From Halalkalibacterium ligniniphilum (GTDB taxonomy: Bacteria > Bacillota > Bacilli > Bacillales > Bacillaceae_D): a stretch of DNA of 47,578 nt. Numbering within the stretch: position 1 is the stretch's first letter; each line of letters begins with the position of its first letter. A program made the position numbers and the translations under genes. Below are positions 1 through 8,054 of this stretch, piece by piece. The stretch spans positions 1 to 47,578 of the forward strand of contig NZ_ANNK01000085.1 of NCBI RefSeq assembly GCF_000334155.1, in the 5' to 3' direction. A model generated the notes under the pieces. The model ran no database searches and was not told where the DNA came from. It saw only the letters and a program-made list of their open reading frames with translations.

Positions 1-154
1 CAGACTCCTGCGGGAGGGTGAGACCCCGCAGTGCGTAAAGCGCGAGGAGGCTCACCAGCCGCACGCAGAAAGCGAGGGATATGTCCGAAGCGAAGGCTAT
101 GCATTAACGATCATGACGTTCGGATTTCTCAAAAAACTCTTTTGTCCCAGCCTC
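1..154. repeat. Intergenic repeat family A, copy 1 (cut by window edge)
   Basis: This stretch matches, in reverse orientation, the element at 9130-9367 over almost its whole length. Shared blocks include GACTCCTGCGGGA, GGTGAGACCCC, GGCTCACCAGCCG, ATGTCCGAAGCGAAGGCTAT, ATCATGACGTTCGGATTTCTC and the end TGTCCCAGCCTC. The left part of the element lies outside the window. No reading frame is evident. It looks like a non-coding, non-autonomous dispersed element. Confidence 0.85.
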
Positions 155-235
155 TTATTTGCATGTTAAGAAACATACATTTTCATTACAGCAGTGTATT
201 GACATAGGTGAAAAATTTGCAGGTTCAAGTTTTGT

Positions 236-736
236 TTAATCCGATTTTTTCACTAGTCCTTTTCCTTCTGCTAAAAATAGTGCATGGACAAGTGCGCTAT
301 TTTTCCAAATGCCTTCTAAAATATTGTGATAAACTTTTTTTAGTGGAACAAAATGGACATTTAAAATGTCTTTATCTGTACTATTTGAAACAAAAGCAAG
401 GCGATCCGTAAAATAAAAGTGGATGACCTCATTTGACATAAACGCACAACTATAGGATTGACCTAGGTAGACGAGCTTATCGCTCGTATAGCCTGTTTCC
501 TCTAAAAGCTCTCGTCTCGCCGCCACCGTTCGGTCCTCATTTAAGTTAAGCCCACCTCCTGGAAGCTCAAACGTCACCGCGTCAACGGGCATTCGGTATT
601 GCTCAACAACAAGTAATCTTCCTTGATCAATTGCTAAAATTAGAACCGAAGCAGGTTCCTTTTCTTCAAGATAGCATTCTGACTCGTTTAATCGATATAT
701 TTTCCGTTTGGGATGTTCAAAGATAATGTCAGCCAT
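236..736 (-). CDS. Nudix hydrolase, ADP-ribose pyrophosphatase-like
   Basis: A 166-residue Nudix-family protein, probably cytosolic, expected to hydrolyse a nucleoside diphosphate linked to another moiety; ADP-ribose or a nucleotide sugar is the usual substrate of this subgroup. The Nudix box is clear: GGGLNLNEDRTVAARRELLE followed by ETGY, fitting GX5EX7REUXEEXGU with the metal-binding glutamates present. The start is placed at the ATG giving MADIIFEH, because GAAGGAG stands seven bases upstream of it; an ATG 21 bases further upstream has no such site. It is transcribed away from the small gene at 981 and has no clear operon partner. The exact substrate cannot be read from the sequence. Confidence 0.85.
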   Translation of the reverse strand: MADIIFEHPKRKIYRLNESECYLEEKEPASVLILAIDQGRLLVVEQYRMPVDAVTFELPGGGLNLNEDRTVAARRELLEETGYTSDKLVYLGQSYSCAFMSNEVIHFYFTDRLAFVSNSTDKDILNVHFVPLKKVYHNILEGIWKNSALVHALFLAEGKGLVKKSD

Positions 737-980
737 ACTCGTCGCTCCTTCTTTCATGGTATGATAAAGTGTAGAAGAACATAATGTTTGATTGAAAACA
801 ATTAGCTATACAGAGTAGGGTTGAACTGAGCAAACCATGAACGATTCGCTAGTGATAGCTTGATCATAACACAGGAGCTAGTCTTGGATGCTAAAAGTTT
901 AAGGATTAAAAATGATAGCAAGTTGCTAGACAAAATGATTTTTACGAAAGAACACAGCTTCAAAAAAGGAGAGGCATGAT

Positions 981-1175
981 ATGACAAAAGACGAAGCATT
1001 AGAGATTCTTAAGGCCCTTCGCGAAGGGGAAATGCAAGAATTTAAAGTAAAAAAAGCAGATTTCCTTGATTTTCGCGAAGTCTTATCCAAGCAAGAGGAC
1101 ATGAAAAGCTTTCGCGGCAATGCTCAGCACGGAGGGGAAGTCATTTATACATATGAGCCAGGATGGACGAAATAG
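981..1175 (+). CDS. Small conserved-looking protein of unknown function
   Basis: A 64-residue acidic/basic soluble protein (begins MTKDEALEIL, ends YTYEPGWTK) without cysteine, signal peptide or membrane segment. The coding call rests on a good ribosome binding site, AAAAGGAGAGG, seven bases before the ATG, and on a terminator hairpin directly after the stop. I do not recognise the family with certainty. It stands alone between the divergent Nudix gene and the tRNA-Sec gene, so context gives no function. Confidence 0.7.
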   Translation: MTKDEALEILKALREGEMQEFKVKKADFLDFREVLSKQEDMKSFRGNAQHGGEVIYTYEPGWTK

Positions 1176-1177
1176 AG

Positions 1178-1206
1178 AGAAGGTGCGTAGGGTGCCTTCT
1201 TTTTCT
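1178..1206 (+). terminator. Rho-independent terminator after the small gene at 981
   Basis: AGAAGG (1178-1183) pairs with CCTTCT (1195-1200), followed by a T-rich run. It lies three bases after the stop codon of the preceding gene. Confidence 0.7.
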
Positions 1207-1556
1207 ATGCAAGCAACCTTAAATTCAACGCATTACCTATTTATTATGAATGGGTTCGGAAAAAGGAGATTAGATCTTTTTCAGTGTAGAAAAGGTTTAG
1301 TACAAGTCCTAAAAAAGTACAGAAAGGAGCAAGGGATAATGCTACAGCTAAATAGTAGAATCCAAGATGGAGAGAGATTGCCTTAAAAAATAGGGGTGTT
1401 TTGAAAAAGCGTAGCAAATGAAGAAAAAGGATGGGTAATATGATGGTGGCATGTAAGAATCTATTCAATTATTTCCCAGGCAAGCGCAGGAAATGAGTAG
1501 ATTTGACAAAAACATTAAGTTCTTCGCGAAAATAGAAGGTAAAAGTCGAAAAATAT
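1207..1556. other. 350-base stretch with no convincing gene
   Basis: This region separates the terminator at 1178 from the 3' end of the tRNA-Sec gene. Two very short frames have Bacillus-like ribosome binding sites: ATG at 1339 after AAAGGAGCAAGGG (15 residues) and ATG at 1440 after AAAAAGGATGG (about 18 residues, ending FNYFPGKRRK). Neither is recognisable, and a hydrophobic minus-strand frame here lacks a ribosome binding site. I treat the region as non-coding or decayed. Confidence 0.45.
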
Positions 1557-1653
1557 TGGCGGGACTGTCTAGGAATCGAACCTAGCGGAGACGGCACGCG
1601 CCTCCCAAGTAGTTTTGAAGACTATGGCGAACACCAGTGTCGCAGCCAGCCCC
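1557..1653 (-). tRNA. selC: tRNA-Sec, anticodon UCA
   Basis: The minus strand folds as a selenocysteine tRNA of 97 bases with encoded GCCA end. GGGGCTG at the 5' end pairs with CAGTCCC before discriminator G. The T arm is CTAGG-TTCGATT-CCTAG. The anticodon loop is CTTCAAA with TCA in the anticodon position, closed by TAGT/ACTA. The long extra arm GGGAGGC...GCCGTCTCC is typical of tRNA-Sec and excludes an ordinary suppressor tRNA. This RNA carries serine, is converted to Sec by SelA using selenophosphate, and decodes UGA with SelB. It lies 180 bases from selB but on the opposite strand, so it needs its own promoter. One apparent G-A mismatch sits at the eighth acceptor pair. Confidence 0.95.
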
Positions 1654-1833
1654 ATAAATAATGTCGAAAAAGAGGGAGTACGAGTTTTTATTATACGAAT
1701 GATGCACCTACAAATCAAGTGATTAATTGTCTCTTTTTTTTCACAATCGCCATTCTTTTAAATTCCAAAGGTGGTATAGTATGATGGGTAAAGAAATGAA
1801 ACGTGATGAAAAGAGAGGAATGGAAGCTTTAAC

Positions 1834-3741
1834 GTGAGACATTATACGATTGGAATGGCGGGTCATATTGACCACGGAAAAACATCCTTAACAAAAGCAT
1901 TAACAAATGTTGATACAGACCGCTTGAAGGAAGAAAAAGAAAGGAGCATTTCAATTGAGCTTGGCTTTGCTCCGTTAACGTTAAAAGAAGGACTAGAGGT
2001 GTCGATTATTGATGTTCCTGGGCATGAACGCTTTATTCGGCAAATGATTGCTGGGGTCGCAGGAATTGATCTTGTTCTTTTAGTCGTGGCTGCAGATGAG
2101 GGTGTCATGCCTCAAACAAAAGAGCACTTAGACATCCTTTCACTCCTCGGGTTAAAACGGGGCATGATTGTTGTCACAAAACGTGATCGAGTTGATGATG
2201 AAATGCTCGAGCTTGTAGAGGCAGATATTCGTGAAGAAATTCAAGGCACATTTTTAGCCGATGAAGCATTACACTTTGTCGATAGCCTTTCAGGTTTCGG
2301 TATAGAAGCGCTTAAAGATGAAATTGCAAAGTCACTTGAAGATGTAGAACCCCGGAGTGCGGAAGGGGCATTTCGACTTCCGATTGACCAGGTGTTTACG
2401 GTTCATGGGCAGGGAACGGTTGTGCGAGGCACTGTGTATGAAGGACGAATTTCAGAAGGAGAGATTCTGCAAGTGCTACCTTCGGGGACGACGGTTCGGG
2501 CTCGGCAGCTGCAGGTTCATTATCAAGCACGAAAAGAGGCACGAGCTGGACAGCGTCTGGCGATTAATGTTGGCGGTGTGTCAAAGGAAGAGCTCTCTCG
2601 GGGTGATGTACTTGTGGCTCCAGGACATTTTGAAAGCACAACAACCGTTGATATTGCATTAACGACAGTGGAAAGCTTAAAGTATCCATTGAAGCAGAGA
2701 GGCTATATAAAGCTCCATTTAGGAACGGCTGAGGTTTACGGAAAAATTGTTTTTTTTGATCGAAATGAGCTTGAAGGAGGGGCTGTAGAAATTCTTTGTC
2801 AGCTTCGTCTTGATGAGCCTGTTGTGACGAGAAGAGGAGACCGCTTTATTTTAAGAAGGCCGACACCGATGGAAACGATTGGCGGTGGGGAAATCATTGA
2901 TGCTCATGGGGAGCGCTACCGGTTTGGGCAAGAGACGATCGCTATGCTTGCGAGGAAAAAAGAAGGAACCCCTGTAGAGCTTGTAGAACGTGTCCTTCTT
3001 AAAGAAAAGCTCCTCACGAAAGCAGAGATCGCTCAGCAAACAGGGCTAAATGAAGAAGCCGTTCAAGAAGCATTAAAGAAATTGAGTGAAAACTCAACCT
3101 TAGTCAACGTTACGAATCAAGACGTCACAACAAAAGCAGTCGTGGCTTCCCTCGCTGCTTCTCTCTCGATGGAGCTGGAACGTTATCATGACGAACACAG
3201 CTTACGAGAAGGGATGAAAAAAGCAGAGTTGATTCAAATGTTTGGGACCTCTTATCCAAAAAAACTGTTGGAATGGACCCTTCAGCATAGGCAGGAATTG
3301 TTCAGACAAGCAGGGCCTTTTGTTGCTCTTGCTTCACACGAAGCCAAGCCACCTTCTCAATGGAAAAAACGGGTGGAGTCAGTGTTGATGGATGTTGAAA
3401 ACGACAGATTTAACGTAAAGCCTCTTGAAGAGCGATTACGAAAGAATCAAATTCCGGAAAGCTTGCATCTTGATCTTACGCATTATTTTATTCGAAAAGG
3501 GATTCTATTTGATTTGGATGAAAAGCTTTATGTGCATCGCACGTCCTTTATGCAAGAACTGAAAAAATTGTTTGAGCAGACAAATGACTCCTTTACCCTT
3601 CAGCAGGCGAAAGAAGTAACAGGATTAACAAGAAAATATCTTGTGCCATTTTTAGAAAAATTGGATGAGCTTCAATTAACGATTCGCCAAGAGGGAGAGC
3701 GGAAATGGAGAGAGGATTATGTTAAAAGCTGGCTCAACTAA
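1834..3741 (+). CDS. selB: Selenocysteine-specific elongation factor SelB
   Basis: A 635-residue translation factor that carries Sec-tRNA to the ribosome and recognises the SECIS hairpin behind a UGA. The N-terminal GTPase has G1 GHIDHGKTS (residues 10-18), G3 DVPGHE (60-65) and G4 TKRD (115-118). EF-Tu-like beta-barrel domains follow, then a long C-terminal part (from about 370) consistent with the winged-helix repeats that bind SECIS RNA. The length fits bacterial SelB. The start is GTG at 1834, with GGAAG just upstream. Its last codons overlap the following glycosyltransferase by 23 bases, so the two are probably translationally coupled. The tRNA-Sec gene lies upstream on the other strand. 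Together with selD, selA and the TGA-containing genes in this window, the identification is firm. Confidence 0.97.
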   Translation: MRHYTIGMAGHIDHGKTSLTKALTNVDTDRLKEEKERSISIELGFAPLTLKEGLEVSIIDVPGHERFIRQMIAGVAGIDLVLLVVAADEGVMPQTKEHLDILSLLGLKRGMIVVTKRDRVDDEMLELVEADIREEIQGTFLADEALHFVDSLSGFGIEALKDEIAKSLEDVEPRSAEGAFRLPIDQVFTVHGQGTVVRGTVYEGRISEGEILQVLPSGTTVRARQLQVHYQARKEARAGQRLAINVGGVSKEELSRGDVLVAPGHFESTTTVDIALTTVESLKYPLKQRGYIKLHLGTAEVYGKIVFFDRNELEGGAVEILCQLRLDEPVVTRRGDRFILRRPTPMETIGGGEIIDAHGERYRFGQETIAMLARKKEGTPVELVERVLLKEKLLTKAEIAQQTGLNEEAVQEALKKLSENSTLVNVTNQDVTTKAVVASLAASLSMELERYHDEHSLREGMKKAELIQMFGTSYPKKLLEWTLQHRQELFRQAGPFVALASHEAKPPSQWKKRVESVLMDVENDRFNVKPLEERLRKNQIPESLHLDLTHYFIRKGILFDLDEKLYVHRTSFMQELKKLFEQTNDSFTLQQAKEVTGLTRKYLVPFLEKLDELQLTIRQEGERKWREDYVKSWLN

Positions 3742-4771
3742 ATCGATCCATGTTGTCTTTTTCACTCCGTACTATCGTCAAAATCGCGGAAATGCCACAA
3801 CAGCCAAACGAATTGTCTACGGACTTCAACAAAGAGGGATGAAAGTCACTGTTTTTGCCTATGAAGAAGGAGAATGGTCCGCTGAGATGTTGCAAAAAGT
3901 AGAGCAGGCTTCAATTTTTCATATTTTACATTTAAAGCGTTTTGCAGAATGGCATAAAAGACATCCTTTTCCTTTAAACAAGCCGTATGTATTGACTTCA
4001 GGAGGAACGGATATTAACGAAGATTTAAAAAATGAAGCGGCGGCAAAATTAATGAAGTTTGTTGCCGATGAATCTTGTGCGATAACGGTATTTAGTGAGG
4101 ACGGGAAACAAAAAATTATTGGAAAATACAAAGAATTGACTGAGCGTATTCATATTATCCCACAAAGCATCTGGCTGCCTGAGGGGCAAAGTAAAGCACC
4201 ACTTACCTTGAAAGGCTACCCTCGTGTCTTACTCCCTGCAGGCTTACGTCCAGTCAAGGATGTATTCTTTGTATTAGAAGCGTTAAATAAGCTTCGAAAG
4301 AGGTGGCCTTCATTAATGTTCTACCTGATTGGTGCCCCTCTCGATGAGAAGGTTACAGAGCAAGTTCAAAACGTTTCAAAAGTGTATCCATGGGTACAGT
4401 ATCTTGGAGAAGTGTCCCTACGAGAAATGTCTGAAGTCTATCGTGCTGTTGATCTTGTCATTAACACTTCGATTTCAGAAGGTCAGTCAACAGCTCTGCT
4501 AGAAGCTATGCTTGTAGGCAAGCCCGTATTAGCGAGACGAATTCCAGGAAATGAAAGCATTATTCAGGAGCATGTGAACGGCCTATTATTTTCATCACCT
4601 GATGAATTTTCAAAAAAGCTTACTGATTTGCTTGAATCAAAAGAGCTGTTTAATAGGCTAGCGCTGCAAGGGAAGAAATATGTGCAAATAAAGCATCGAA
4701 TGAAAGATGAAATAGATGCTTACCACCGGGTGTACGAACATTGTATCGAAAAGGCAACCGTTCATAATTAG
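3719..4771 (+). CDS. GT4-type glycosyltransferase coupled to selB, SenB-like
   Basis: A 350-residue GT-B fold glycosyltransferase. The C-terminal half carries the GT4 EX7E motif (E254 to E262 within SEGQSTALLE) and the pattern GKPVLARRIPGN. The N-terminal half has features that, from memory, resemble the SenB selenosugar synthase family: GN-x-TTAKR near residue 24, TSGGTDINEDL at 93-103, IPQS near 147 and AGLRPVKD at 174-181. SenB joins selenophosphate to a UDP-sugar; that chemistry is known for SenB and only inferred here. The ATG lies inside the selB end, with GGAGAGAGG before it, so production is tied to SelB. No SenA or EgtB homologue is visible nearby. An ordinary glycosyltransferase is the alternative. 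The GT4 assignment is strong and the selenium role moderate. Confidence 0.85.
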   Translation: MLKAGSTKSIHVVFFTPYYRQNRGNATTAKRIVYGLQQRGMKVTVFAYEEGEWSAEMLQKVEQASIFHILHLKRFAEWHKRHPFPLNKPYVLTSGGTDINEDLKNEAAAKLMKFVADESCAITVFSEDGKQKIIGKYKELTERIHIIPQSIWLPEGQSKAPLTLKGYPRVLLPAGLRPVKDVFFVLEALNKLRKRWPSLMFYLIGAPLDEKVTEQVQNVSKVYPWVQYLGEVSLREMSEVYRAVDLVINTSISEGQSTALLEAMLVGKPVLARRIPGNESIIQEHVNGLLFSSPDEFSKKLTDLLESKELFNRLALQGKKYVQIKHRMKDEIDAYHRVYEHCIEKATVHN

Positions 4772-4854
4772 GTAAAAGCACACTTTTTTTGAATCGATAC
4801 TCATATAATTAACGGTAAGGGCATCATGCTCAATTTATAGAACGAGGTGGAATC

Positions 4855-5202
4855 ATGATTCGTTCCGTCTATTATTATGCTGTCATGTTTATTACCCTTG
4901 TGATGATGATTGGGGGAGGCGTAGCAACAGTTATGAATGTAGCAGATGTAGTTTCCCCAAAGCCTTATTACATGTCGTTTCAAGAATATCAAGCACCGAA
5001 ATATGGAGCAGATGGAGAAGTCGAAAAGCAAACGAAATCAGTCGAGGAGCTACGTGCGGAGTATGAGCTTGTGCAGCTCGAGTACCAAGAAATGGAGCGT
5101 GCTAGAGCAATTAACAGTTTATTTAAAAGCATTGCCTGGATTATCATCCCTTTGCCGTTTTTTGTTCTCGCCCGAAAAAAAGCCAGTCAAGATGAAAAAT
5201 AA
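4855..5202 (+). CDS. Small membrane protein with two transmembrane segments
   Basis: A 115-residue protein with a hydrophobic segment near residues 8-28, a charged central region likely to be helical or coiled (about 55-88, rich in Glu, Leu and Arg), and a second hydrophobic segment near 92-107, ending in a basic tail. It has no cysteine. AACGAGGTGG precedes the ATG. It lies downstream of the glycosyltransferase in the same direction and is closed by a terminator. I do not recognise the family. Its position between selB and the phnDEC-like importer is noteworthy but does not define a role. Confidence 0.75.
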   Translation: MIRSVYYYAVMFITLVMMIGGGVATVMNVADVVSPKPYYMSFQEYQAPKYGADGEVEKQTKSVEELRAEYELVQLEYQEMERARAINSLFKSIAWIIIPLPFFVLARKKASQDEK

Positions 5203-5216
5203 AAGAGTATTCAATG

Positions 5217-5245
5217 AAACTCCGGTGCTTATCGCTGGAGTTTTT
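5217..5245 (+). terminator. Terminator closing the selB-glycosyltransferase-membrane protein unit
   Basis: AAACTCC (5217-5223) pairs with GGAGTTT (5237-5243), with the T run overlapping the second arm. Confidence 0.75.
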
Positions 5246-5320
5246 GCGTTCAGAAAAGCATTTTGATGACAAGTGTTATTTCTTTACAAACGCCAAAAAG
5301 GATGATACTTTAAGCTATGG

Positions 5321-5356
5321 TTTTTAATCTTACCAATGCTTGTACAATATATACAA
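5321..5356 (+). promoter_or_regulatory. Candidate promoter and overlapping operator of phnD-like gene
   Basis: A -10-like TACAAT (5343-5348) lies about 16 bases after a weak TTTTTA. The inverted repeat TTGTA-N7-TACAA (5340-5344 and 5352-5356) overlaps the -10, the usual place for a repressor site. No regulator gene is adjacent, so the ligand is unknown. Confidence 0.4.
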
Positions 5357-5377
5357 ACTTAATGAGGTGATAGTGAA

Positions 5378-6328
5378 ATGAAAAAATGGTTACTTACTTT
5401 AGGTATGGCTGTTGTTTTAACGGCATGCGGTGCTGCGGATGACCAAGAGAGCGCAGAAGAATCAGGAGCTGAAGGAGAGCAAGGGCAGCAAGAGGAAGCA
5501 GCCCCTAGCTCTGATGAAGTGTTTGAAATTGCGGTCATTCCTTCCCAATCAATTGGTGAAATGCAGACAGGGTTAGATAAGCTTGAGGCTCACTTGTCAG
5601 AGCAGTTGAACCGAGAAGTGTCTGTTGAGCATTACCCGAACTATAACGCTGTTGTTGAAGCGTTAAATTACAACAACATTGACTTAGCATACCTAGGGCC
5701 GCTAACGTATTTAATTGCCCATGAGCAAAGCGGCGCCCAAGCGATTGTTACACAGCTAATTGACGGAGAGCCGTATTACTACTCCTATATTATTACCCAC
5801 AAAGACAGTGAGTGGGAAGATCTAGATGATCTTCTTGAAGATCGGTCGGAGGTGGATTTTGCTTTTGCAAGTATTTCATCCACATCTGGTCATTTAATTC
5901 CTGGTTTAGAATTGCGGAATCGTGGTGTTTATGAAAGTGAGAACGAGCATGAATTCAACCAGCTTCAATTTACAGGCTCCCATGATTTGGTTACAACCCT
6001 TGTACAGGATCAAACGGTGGATGCAGGAGCAGTAGATAGTGCGATTTTAGAAGCGTTAATGAAGGAAGATGAGCAAAATGGTGGCACACTTCGTGACGAC
6101 ATCAAAGTTCTCTGGCAATCGGAGCAGCTTTATCAATATCCATGGGTCGTACCAGCCCAAACAGATGATGAATTAATTGCTCAAATTCAAGAAGCGTTTT
6201 TAAGCATTGATGATGAAGAGATTTTTCAGGTGTTTGGTGGCGCATCTGGCTTTGTTGTAGCAGACGATAGTCAATACGCGGATGTTCTTGAAGCAGCTCG
6301 TGAGTTTGACATGTTAACCCTTGAATAA
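5378..6328 (+). CDS. phnD: PhnD-family substrate-binding lipoprotein of ABC importer
   Basis: A 316-residue lipoprotein. The signal peptide ends in the lipobox LTAC (Cys near residue 17), followed by an acidic linker and then a periplasmic-binding-protein domain of the PhnD (phosphate/phosphite/phosphonate) family. Family-typical blocks are visible: IPSQSIGEMQTGLDKLEAHL, LNYNNIDLAYLGPLTYL and ISSTSGHLIPG. It should sit on the outer membrane face and deliver ligand to PhnE. PhnD-family binders are known for phosphonates, phosphite and hypophosphite. Its genes stand between selB and selD and no C-P lyase genes are visible, so a selenium or other oxyanion ligand is possible. The transporter class is secure; the substrate is not. 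Confidence 0.9.
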   Translation: MKKWLLTLGMAVVLTACGAADDQESAEESGAEGEQGQQEEAAPSSDEVFEIAVIPSQSIGEMQTGLDKLEAHLSEQLNREVSVEHYPNYNAVVEALNYNNIDLAYLGPLTYLIAHEQSGAQAIVTQLIDGEPYYYSYIITHKDSEWEDLDDLLEDRSEVDFAFASISSTSGHLIPGLELRNRGVYESENEHEFNQLQFTGSHDLVTTLVQDQTVDAGAVDSAILEALMKEDEQNGGTLRDDIKVLWQSEQLYQYPWVVPAQTDDELIAQIQEAFLSIDDEEIFQVFGGASGFVVADDSQYADVLEAAREFDMLTLE

Positions 6329-6347
6329 TCGTAGGAGTCGATTTTGA

Positions 6348-7109
6348 ATGGTATGGTTCCGAAAGCGCTATTTGATTTATCTCGCTTTTATTGTCATTGC
6401 TCTTTGGTGGAGCATGGATGTAACAGGCTTTGAACTAAGGAAATTCAGTCAAATTTCAAATATTTTCGATATGGTCCAAAACCGTTTCTTTCCGATTGAA
6501 TGGTCCTTGCTGCCATTGATGGCAAGAGAGAGCCTTGTGACCTTGGCGATGGCGTTTTTAGGAACCTTTCTAGCCCTCCTTGTAGCCTTGCCACTTAGCT
6601 TTTTAGCAGCTGGGAACACGAGTGGGGGCCGCGTCGTTTATGGCCTCACTCGTTCCGTCCTTAGTGGCTTGCGTTCAATCCCGGAAATTGTCTTTGGTCT
6701 GATCTTTGTCGCAGCATTTGGCTTAGGCCCGTTTGCCGCCGTGATTGCGATCATTCTTCATAATATCGGGGTTCTTGGCAAGCTAATATCGGAGCTCATT
6801 GAGGCAGCAGATGAAGGGCCTCAGGAGGCGATGAAATCAGTGGGTGCCACAAGGTGGGTGGCTCATTTCTTTTCAATTTTGCCGCAAATTTGGCCGAATG
6901 TTCTTTCGCAATATTTTTATCGCTTTGAAGTAGCGATCCGGACATCGTTAATTTTAGGTTTTATAGGTGGTGGCGGAATCGGGCAGCAGCTGTTTAATCA
7001 TTTTCAAAGCTTTTATTATACAGCCGTGGCCCTGGATATTATCTGCATCATGGTGCTTGTTATTTTCGTCGATTTTATCGGTGGACGTATTCGAGCACGG
7101 GTCATATAG
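6348..7109 (+). CDS. phnE: PhnE-family ABC transporter permease
   Basis: A 253-residue inner-membrane permease with about six hydrophobic segments. The cytoplasmic EAA loop is recognisable around ELIEAADEGPQEAMKSVGAT, which contacts the ATPase. The tail GFIGGGGIGQQLFNHFQSF is typical of PhnE. It starts with ATG 19 bases after phnD, with TAGGAG upstream, and is followed nine bases later by phnC. Only one permease is present, so it would work as a homodimer with PhnD and PhnC. Substrate is as uncertain as for PhnD. Confidence 0.92.
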   Translation: MVWFRKRYLIYLAFIVIALWWSMDVTGFELRKFSQISNIFDMVQNRFFPIEWSLLPLMARESLVTLAMAFLGTFLALLVALPLSFLAAGNTSGGRVVYGLTRSVLSGLRSIPEIVFGLIFVAAFGLGPFAAVIAIILHNIGVLGKLISELIEAADEGPQEAMKSVGATRWVAHFFSILPQIWPNVLSQYFYRFEVAIRTSLILGFIGGGGIGQQLFNHFQSFYYTAVALDIICIMVLVIFVDFIGGRIRARVI

Positions 7110-7118
7110 GTGGTTTGC

Positions 7119-7853
7119 ATGCTATCAATTGAAAATTTAACCGTACGGTATCCGAAGGCAAAGGAAGACGCCTTAAAAAAAATAAATCTCCAAGTGAAAG
7201 AAGGAGAGTTTGTTTGCATTCTTGGAAAAAGCGGTGCTGGAAAATCGACATTTATCCGCTCGATTAACCAATTACAGCGTCCTACATCTGGTTCAGTTCG
7301 TTGGAATCACCTTGAAATCACACGCTTAAAAGAAGCAGAGATGCGCAAGGTACGAACGGATATGGTCATGATTTTTCAGCATTTCAATCTGATTCCACGA
7401 ATGACGGTTTTACAAAATACGTTAACAGGTGCATTTGGAAGTAGACCGGCATGGAAAAACCTTTTAGGACTTTTTACTGCTGAAGAAAAGCAGCTGGCTT
7501 ATGATGCACTGAGTGAGGTCGATCTGACTGCACATGCTCATAAACGGGTTGAAGCGTTAAGTGGTGGACAAAAGCAGCGCGTTGGCATCGCCCGCGCACT
7601 TCTACAAAAGCCAAAGCTTTTGCTTGGTGATGAGCCAGTGGCAAGCTTGGATCCGAATACTTCGAAACGCATTTTTGAACTGCTTCGAAAAATCCATGAA
7701 GAGCGGCAACTGACGACGCTTATTAATGTTCATGACGTGAGCTTAGCCAAAGCGTATGCAACAAGAATCATCGGTTTCCGTAATGGAATGCTTATATTTG
7801 ATGACAAGCCTTCAGCGTTAACTGATGACGTGTTTACAAAAATTTATGAATAA
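7119..7853 (+). CDS. phnC: PhnC-family ABC transporter ATP-binding protein
   Basis: A 244-residue ATPase subunit. Walker A is GKSGAGKST near residue 36, the Q-loop is MIFQHFNLIPRM, the signature LSGGQKQR, Walker B LLLGDEPVASLDP, and the switch His lies in NVHDVS. The block after the Q-loop (NTLTGAFGSRPAWKNLLGLF) is the PhnC-type insertion. I chose the ATG giving MLSIENLTVRY, preceded by AGGTGG, over an upstream GTG that overlaps that site. It is the last gene of phnD-phnE-phnC, which form one operon by spacing. Confidence 0.93.
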   Translation: MLSIENLTVRYPKAKEDALKKINLQVKEGEFVCILGKSGAGKSTFIRSINQLQRPTSGSVRWNHLEITRLKEAEMRKVRTDMVMIFQHFNLIPRMTVLQNTLTGAFGSRPAWKNLLGLFTAEEKQLAYDALSEVDLTAHAHKRVEALSGGQKQRVGIARALLQKPKLLLGDEPVASLDPNTSKRIFELLRKIHEERQLTTLINVHDVSLAKAYATRIIGFRNGMLIFDDKPSALTDDVFTKIYE

Positions 7854-8000
7854 AACGAGTAAAAGGGTCGCCTCTCTCAGATTACCTTTGTAGCGATTCA
7901 ATTTTGCTACTTTCTGTTGTCAAGAGAGCTGGCCTTCTTTTTAGTGAATATTTTTTGCATAAAAACGGCTGAAATGTTTTGCAATAAGGTTTGAAAACAA

Positions 8001-8039
8001 CAAAGGGTCAGGCTCCATTAGAGGAAGTCTGACCCTTTG
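8001..8039 (-). terminator. Strong terminator hairpin of selD
   Basis: CAAAGGGTCAG (8001-8011) pairs with CTGACCCTTTG (8029-8039), extended by GCT/AGT wobble pairs. On the minus strand it is followed by TTGTTTTC. It sits 16 bases after the selD stop and may also stop phnC transcription. Confidence 0.8.
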
Positions 8040-8054
8040 CTCGCTCTTCATTTA

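Noticed and set aside
208-411. Plus-strand hydrophobic open frame of 67 codons
   Set aside because: It lies antisense to the end of the Nudix gene, has no ribosome binding site and no family features.
1244-1468. Hydrophobic minus-strand open frame, possible small membrane protein
   Set aside because: No ribosome binding site and no family signal; the AT-rich sequence readily gives such frames.
5378-7853. Standard phosphonate utilisation operon
   Set aside because: The phnDEC-like importer is present, but no C-P lyase, phosphonatase or phosphite dehydrogenase gene is found nearby; the substrate is therefore left open.
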